A DNA stretch of 64,000 bases from the NCBI GenBank assembly GCA_037176705.1, contig CM073891.1:54004571-54068570 (forward strand), in the 5' to 3' direction. The notes below the pieces were generated by a model, which had not been told where the DNA came from, did no database searches, and was given only the letters and a program-made list of their open reading frames with translations. Source of the stretch: Molossus alvarezi. Lineage: Eukaryota; Chordata; Mammalia; Chiroptera; Molossidae. Both the position numbers and the translations under genes were made by a program. Below are positions 59,801 to 64,000 of this stretch, piece after piece (the stretch's first letter is position 1; each line of letters begins with the position of its first letter).

Positions 59801-60815
59801 GGGGGAAATTGGACAGCTACACGCAAAAGAATGAAACTGGACCACAGACTTACACCATACACAAGAATAAACTCAAAATAGATAAAAGACTTAAATGTGA
59901 CTTGTGAATCCATAAAAATTCTAGAAAAAAAAATGTAGGCAACAAAATTTTAGACATCACACGCAGCAGAATTTTCATTGGTACAATGCCTAAGGCAAGA
60001 GAAACAAAGTAAAAAATTAACATATGGGACTATATCAAACTAAAAAGCTTTTGAACAGCGAAAGAAACAACCATCAAAATGGAAAGGGAACCACTATGTG
60101 GGAGATTGTAATTGCCAATGAGACATCAGATGGGTTAATTTCCAAAATATAGAGTACTCATACGACTCAACAAAAGGTAGACAAAAAACCCAATTCAAAA
60201 ATGGGCAGAGGACTTAAATAGAAATCTCTCCAAACAGGACATACAAATGGCCAAGAGACATATGAGAAAATGGTCAACGTAACTTATCATCAGAGAGTTG
60301 CAAATTGAAAGAACTATGAGGTATCACTTCACACCTGCCATAATGGCTGCCATCAACAAATCATCAAACAGCAAGTTCTGGGTAATGTGTAGAGAAAAGG
60401 AGACTCTAGTACCCTGCTGGTGGGAATGCAGACTGGTGCAGCCAATATGGAAAACAATATGGTGTTTCCTCAAAAAATTAAAAAGTGAACTGCCATTTGA
60501 CCCAGTGATCTCACTTCTAGGAATGTATCCTAAGAAGCCTGAAACACCAACCAGAAAGAATATATGTACCCCTCTGTTCATAACAGCATATTTACAATTG
60601 CTAAGATCTGGAAACAGCCCAAGTGTCCATCAATGGATGAATGGATAAAAAAGTGGTGGTGCATATACACAATGGAACATTATGCAGCTGTAAGAAAGAA
60701 AGATCTCTTACCCTTTGAGACTACACAGAGGGACCTGGAGAGTATTATGCTAAACAAAATAAGCCAATCAGAGAAAGACAAATACCACTTGATCTCACTT
60801 ATTTGTGGAATATAA
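56872..60815 (+). pseudogene. L1 copy B ORF2 relic
   Basis: Start words 'atgaaaataaataagtgc' match the ORF2 start of copy A. No frame exceeds about 120 codons. RT-core words ('gatgcccactttcgccactc' at 58952, 'tatttgcagatgg' near 59069, where the last aspartate of the FADD motif is lost) and the C-terminal part (60298-60815) are readable in separate frames. The end is fixed by the shared C-terminal 'LISLICGI' and TAA at 60815. Dead. Confidence 0.85.
57958..58070 (-). mobile_element. 3'-truncated Ves SINE with A-rich tail, antisense
   Basis: Reverse complement starts with a complete Ves head (GCCCTGGCCAGTTTGGCTC, B box 'caggtttggttcctgc') but stops after 'ggggcacatacc' and goes straight into an A-rich tail; the whole middle and normal 3' end are absent. 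Flanking 'aagatctggttttt' (57944-57957) and 'aagagctggttctt' (58071-58084) fit a target duplication. The host L1 reads on behind it. Confidence 0.85.
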
Positions 60816-61071
60816 TGAACAAAAGAAGCTGATGAACAAAATAGACCCAGAGACTTAGAGAGGAGTATGGTTCAGACTGACAAACCTCAGAAGAGGGTGG
60901 TGGAAGGAATGAGATAAACCAAAGAACTTATTTGCACTTATACATAACTAATGGAGACAGACAACAATGTTGGGGGGGGGGGCGCTGGATTGGGATGAGG
61001 GTATTTGGGGGGGAAGGAGAAACATCTATAACAAAAATAAATTAATAAAAATTGCAAAAAAAAAATCAACT

Positions 61072-61470
61072 CATTAAAACAAACAAAAATGACAAACAAC
61101 TTGAAGAGACACTTCAACAAGAAGATATACAATAGTCAAATGAAAACTCAGTGTCTCTGGACATCAGGGAAACACAGGCACAGACTGATCAGGGAAATAA
61201 AAGCATCACTAGATATGCTTACAATTGAACTTTAAAAATTTGCAGTAAATGTTGGTAAGAATGTGAAACAACTAAAACTTTCATACATTGTTGGTTAGAC
61301 TATAACGTAATATAACCACTTTAGAGTATGGCAGTACCTACTAAGTTTAACATATACGTACCACATGATCTAGCAGTACCACTCCTAATTATTTGCCCAA
61401 TTAACTATACTTAACTGTACCCAACAAAACTAACCATTGTAAAAAAGTAGATTAGTGGTTGTCTGGGGCT
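61072..61470 (+). mobile_element. Old L1 3' part (right half of the host of copy B)
   Basis: 'ttgaagagacacttcaacaa' (61101), 'aactttcatacattgttggt' (61276) and 'agattagtggttgtctgggg' (61449) are old L1 3' words that continue the sequence left of copy B. Confidence 0.65.
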
Positions 61471-62971
61471 TCCATTATTTCACATATAGTTATTTTGTTC
61501 ATCGTCTGTTTTCCTCTATTTGTTTTGTTCACTGCTGAATTTGTAGCATCTATAAGTGCCTGACACATAAGAAGGATTAGAAAAAAAATTTGATGGAAGT
61601 TTAACCCTATTATGTCTATGCTTAGGATGAGTAAGAAGATGGCAATAGAAGTATCAATTGCAAAATATCAATTCCCATTTAAAGGACTGAACACACAAAC
61701 ACAACACCATGGCATTTGACTTTTTGTTGTCATATGCACTTTCACTGTGACGCCGTCATAACTAACTGAGAACTTAAAATATTCACAATGTAGTTATTCA
61801 ACAATATAGTGCAAAAAAACTAACATTTTACTGATATTTTATATAAATAATCAGTCATTTGGTAGTTTCAAAATCACCTACACACATTTAATTGTGAAAC
61901 TGAGTGGCTCATTTGAGAGATATTCAAAACACACTTTTGATATGTGACAAATGTTATCCTAAATATTTTACAGTACTTTATATGAATAGGAATAATTGCT
62001 AAAACTATATAGTATCTGAAAGATTGAGTTACATTATTTATAAGGATTTATTATAAAGCATAATTGTCACCAATGTTAATATTAATCAAATAAAATTTTT
62101 ATTTTCAAACAAGCAAAGACGTTTTATAATGTTAAGAATTCAAATCTTATCAGTAGGTATTGTACTCTACAGCTCCCTGCAGACCATCAGAGCGTTAAAA
62201 TTAGGACTAATATCTTGGAGGAGAGCAGAGAATTACATATTTTTTAATTAACTTTTTGATTGTGTCTTGCTTTCTAAAATTTGATATAAAGTCTGATTCA
62301 TTACCTTTCTGCATCCACTAGAATAGCACAAACACCCATGAAAGAACTATAGTTTTTTCTATAGAAGTATAAAAACTGTACATTTAGTTGTATGCTTTTG
62401 GCAGAAGAGAAGAGAGAGAAAGAGAAACAGAGGGACAGAGAGAGAGAGACTGACTTTTCCAACCATTACACTCGACAACCATGTAACTTTAGTGAACATG
62501 AGACAGGAAGTCTAAATCTACTCCCAGTCCACCTCAATATCATGTAATGTTTTTGGCAAGAAAACATGTGAATATTTTAAGAAATCTTTGAAAGGTTACT
62601 TTGTCTAAACATTATTTTCATTTTAGTTATACATTTTGAAAACTGCATTCTTCAAGTATGCAAACCTAGAATAAAACTCAACCAATATTTAAAAAAATAT
62701 GAAATAGAATAAAACATTTGAAATAGTCTCTAATTGCAATATAATTATTATTATGCCTAAAGTACTGCAATATAAAGACACTATATTCTCGTTTAAAGAA
62801 GTTCAAGTTGAGTAATTTTTTTTCTACCCATGTATCTAATAATTAGAGCAGAGGCATTGTATATTACAGGTGAGGTTATTTAGAAAGATTGTCTGAGTTT
62901 AATGGATTTGAAAGAAAAATAAGTGAAAGTTATATTTCCTGTATATATTTCAATATATTATATATTTTTAC
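61471..62971. other. Unassigned intergenic sequence
   Basis: A+T-rich, no gene. A GA-rich purine tract lies at 62405-62450. Confidence 0.5.
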
Positions 62972-62986
62972 AAATTACAACTTTTA

Positions 62987-63217
62987 GCACTGGCCCATTT
63001 GGCTCAGCGGTTAAAGTGTTTACCTGTGGTCCGGAGAGACCTGGGTTCAGTTCCCGCTAGGGGCATGTAACTTGGTTGCAGTTTGTCTCCAGCCCTGGTT
63101 GGTAGTGCGGGTGGCGGCCACTCAATGTGTCCCTTTCACGTCAATGTTTCTCTCTCTCCTTCCCACTCTATCTGAACAAAAAAACGAAAAAAAGTCCTTG
63201 GGCGAGGATAAAAAAAA
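62987..63217 (+). mobile_element. Ves SINE
   Basis: GCACTGGCCCATTTGGCTC head, 'gggttcagttcccgc' B box, 'gtcaatgtttctctctctc' and 'tccttgggcgaggataaaaa' tail. A perfect 15-bp target duplication, AAATTACAACTTTTA, flanks it (62972-62986, 63218-63232). Confidence 0.95.
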
Positions 63218-63232
63218 AAATTACAACTTTTA

Positions 63233-63652
63233 TTTTTCAATCTGAATGTAAACCAATGAGTTTTTTGACACTACACCAATTTTCATTTAAGAAAGAAAAT
63301 CAATGTTTTACCTTCTAAATTTCAGATTAAACTCCCTTTGTTTGTCTATGGGTTGAACATATTCTTTGTAATAACTTTATCCTAGTTCATCTGAACCCAG
63401 CCAAAGCCTAAGGAAAGATTACTTGAAGGGAGAAATTTTAGTTATAAAAAATTTCCCTAATTTAAAAATCGATATCAAGCAATTTTAGCTTTTAAGAACC
63501 AATTAATTAAAGTCATAAATGTGAATGTCGTGAAGCAGAATCACTGACAAATATGATGTGCAAAAAATAAAATGTGTGAAGAAAATAATGTGTTATATTC
63601 TAGGAGCCATAGTAAGTATATTATTAGGTACATTATGGACCTAATGTACATA
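63233..63652. other. Unassigned intergenic sequence
   Basis: A+T-rich. I see no gene and no named repeat. Confidence 0.5.
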
Positions 63653-63696
63653 AGGTCCCCAGGCACTTATGTAACAACATAAGTGCCTGGGGACCT
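63653..63696. repeat. Perfect 20-bp-stem palindrome
   Basis: Left arm 63653-63672 (starts AGGTCCCCAGG) is the exact reverse complement of the right arm 63677-63696, with a 4-base loop AACA. A third partial copy, AGGCACTTATG, lies at 63698-63708, and GGACCT also occurs upstream at 63638-63643. No matching TA or TTAA target duplication is seen. Confidence 0.97.
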
Positions 63697-63708
63697 CAGG
63701 CACTTATG

Positions 63709-64000
63709 CCAGTTTCCATCTCACTGTGACTCTGAGAAATTTCAATAATGTATCTATCACATAGTTATTTCTTTAAAACCTTTATAATTTTATTTGTTGG
63801 CAAACTATATCTATACTTAAATTTTTAAAATATTCATGAGGTTCTCTATTATCCCTAATTATTTTTTTCCAAAATTACATCTAGTAGTCCAATTTTATGA
63901 GACTAAGTTTCACTCCAAAGTTATTACCTAAAGGCCTATATATAAAAAACAAAATCTTTTAAAGGTATTAAGTTGAATAAAATTTAAAAAGAGAGATGAC
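63709..64000. other. Unassigned sequence to the window edge
   Basis: A+T-rich. I see nothing in it. Confidence 0.5.

Larger units (their letters stand above)
55052..61063 (+). mobile_element. Full-length bat L1 (copy B), coding frames broken
   Basis: A 6.0-kb L1 with 5'UTR (55052-55932), ORF1 relic (55933-56826), ORF2 relic (56872-60815), 3'UTR with G runs and an A/T tail ending near 61063. The 8-bp duplication AATCAACT flanks it (55044-55051, 61064-61071). It carries more stops and indels than copy A, and its 5'UTR lacks the minisatellite. A short SINE piece (57958-58070) interrupts ORF2. It lies within an older L1 whose halves flank it. Confidence 0.9.

Noticed and set aside
1..64000. tRNA, rRNA or snRNA genes
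   Set aside because: The only tRNA-like boxes are in SINE heads; no full cloverleaf or other RNA gene was found by reading.

Overview
This looks like nuclear DNA from a bat, probably a vespertilionoid or other yangochiropteran. It is A+T-rich and has no prokaryote-style gene packing. It carries at least ten Ves-type, tRNA-derived SINEs (GCCCTGGCC head, tRNA-like B box, CT-rich middle, TGAGGAT-A tail) and an L1 lineage whose 3' end reads roughly ATCTGTAACAAAAATTAATTAATAAA. I see no intact host protein-coding gene. The window reads as a gene desert or a large intron filled by waves of retrotransposition.

Layout. 0-9 kb holds decayed L1 remnants on both strands, a Ves SINE, a short relic of a retroviral pol gene and an old LTR-like block. 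9.1-9.5 kb is a clean solo LTR with a 6-bp target duplication. 9.5-20 kb is mostly unassigned, with a few SINEs and one G+C-rich block. 20-22.5 kb has two Ves SINEs and a 5'-inverted L1 with a perfect 12-bp target duplication. 22.5-27.4 kb has unassigned sequence, an L2-like stretch and an old L1. 27.5-31.2 kb is best read as a retrocopy of RNF2 (RING2/RING1B) on the minus strand, broken by a stop codon and a frameshift and later hit by an L1 fragment and a Ves SINE. 32.7-35.3 kb is an antisense old L1 with a Ves inside. 36.7-37.4 kb is a pogo/Tigger-like DNA transposon remnant. 37.9-38.1 kb is an orphan coronin-2A-like exon that still has its splice acceptor. 38.7-47.9 kb is nested L1 material with a second copy of the solo LTR. 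47.95-54.53 kb and 55.05-61.06 kb are two full-length L1 insertions, both with broken reading frames. The first has a 5'UTR minisatellite and a Ves dimer inside ORF2. The last 3 kb holds a Ves SINE and a perfect 20-bp-stem palindrome.

The genes do not work together. The information here is historical: the order of nested insertions, one dead polycomb-gene retrocopy, one displaced exon, and two solo LTRs of what looks like one class II (betaretrovirus-like) family. Family names beyond Ves, L1, RNF2 and coronin are inferences from reading, not from a database search. I found no clear new biological system. The points most worth checking are the solo-LTR family, the L1 with a 5'UTR tandem array, the chimeric open frame made by an L1 inversion, the orphan coronin exon and the small palindromes.
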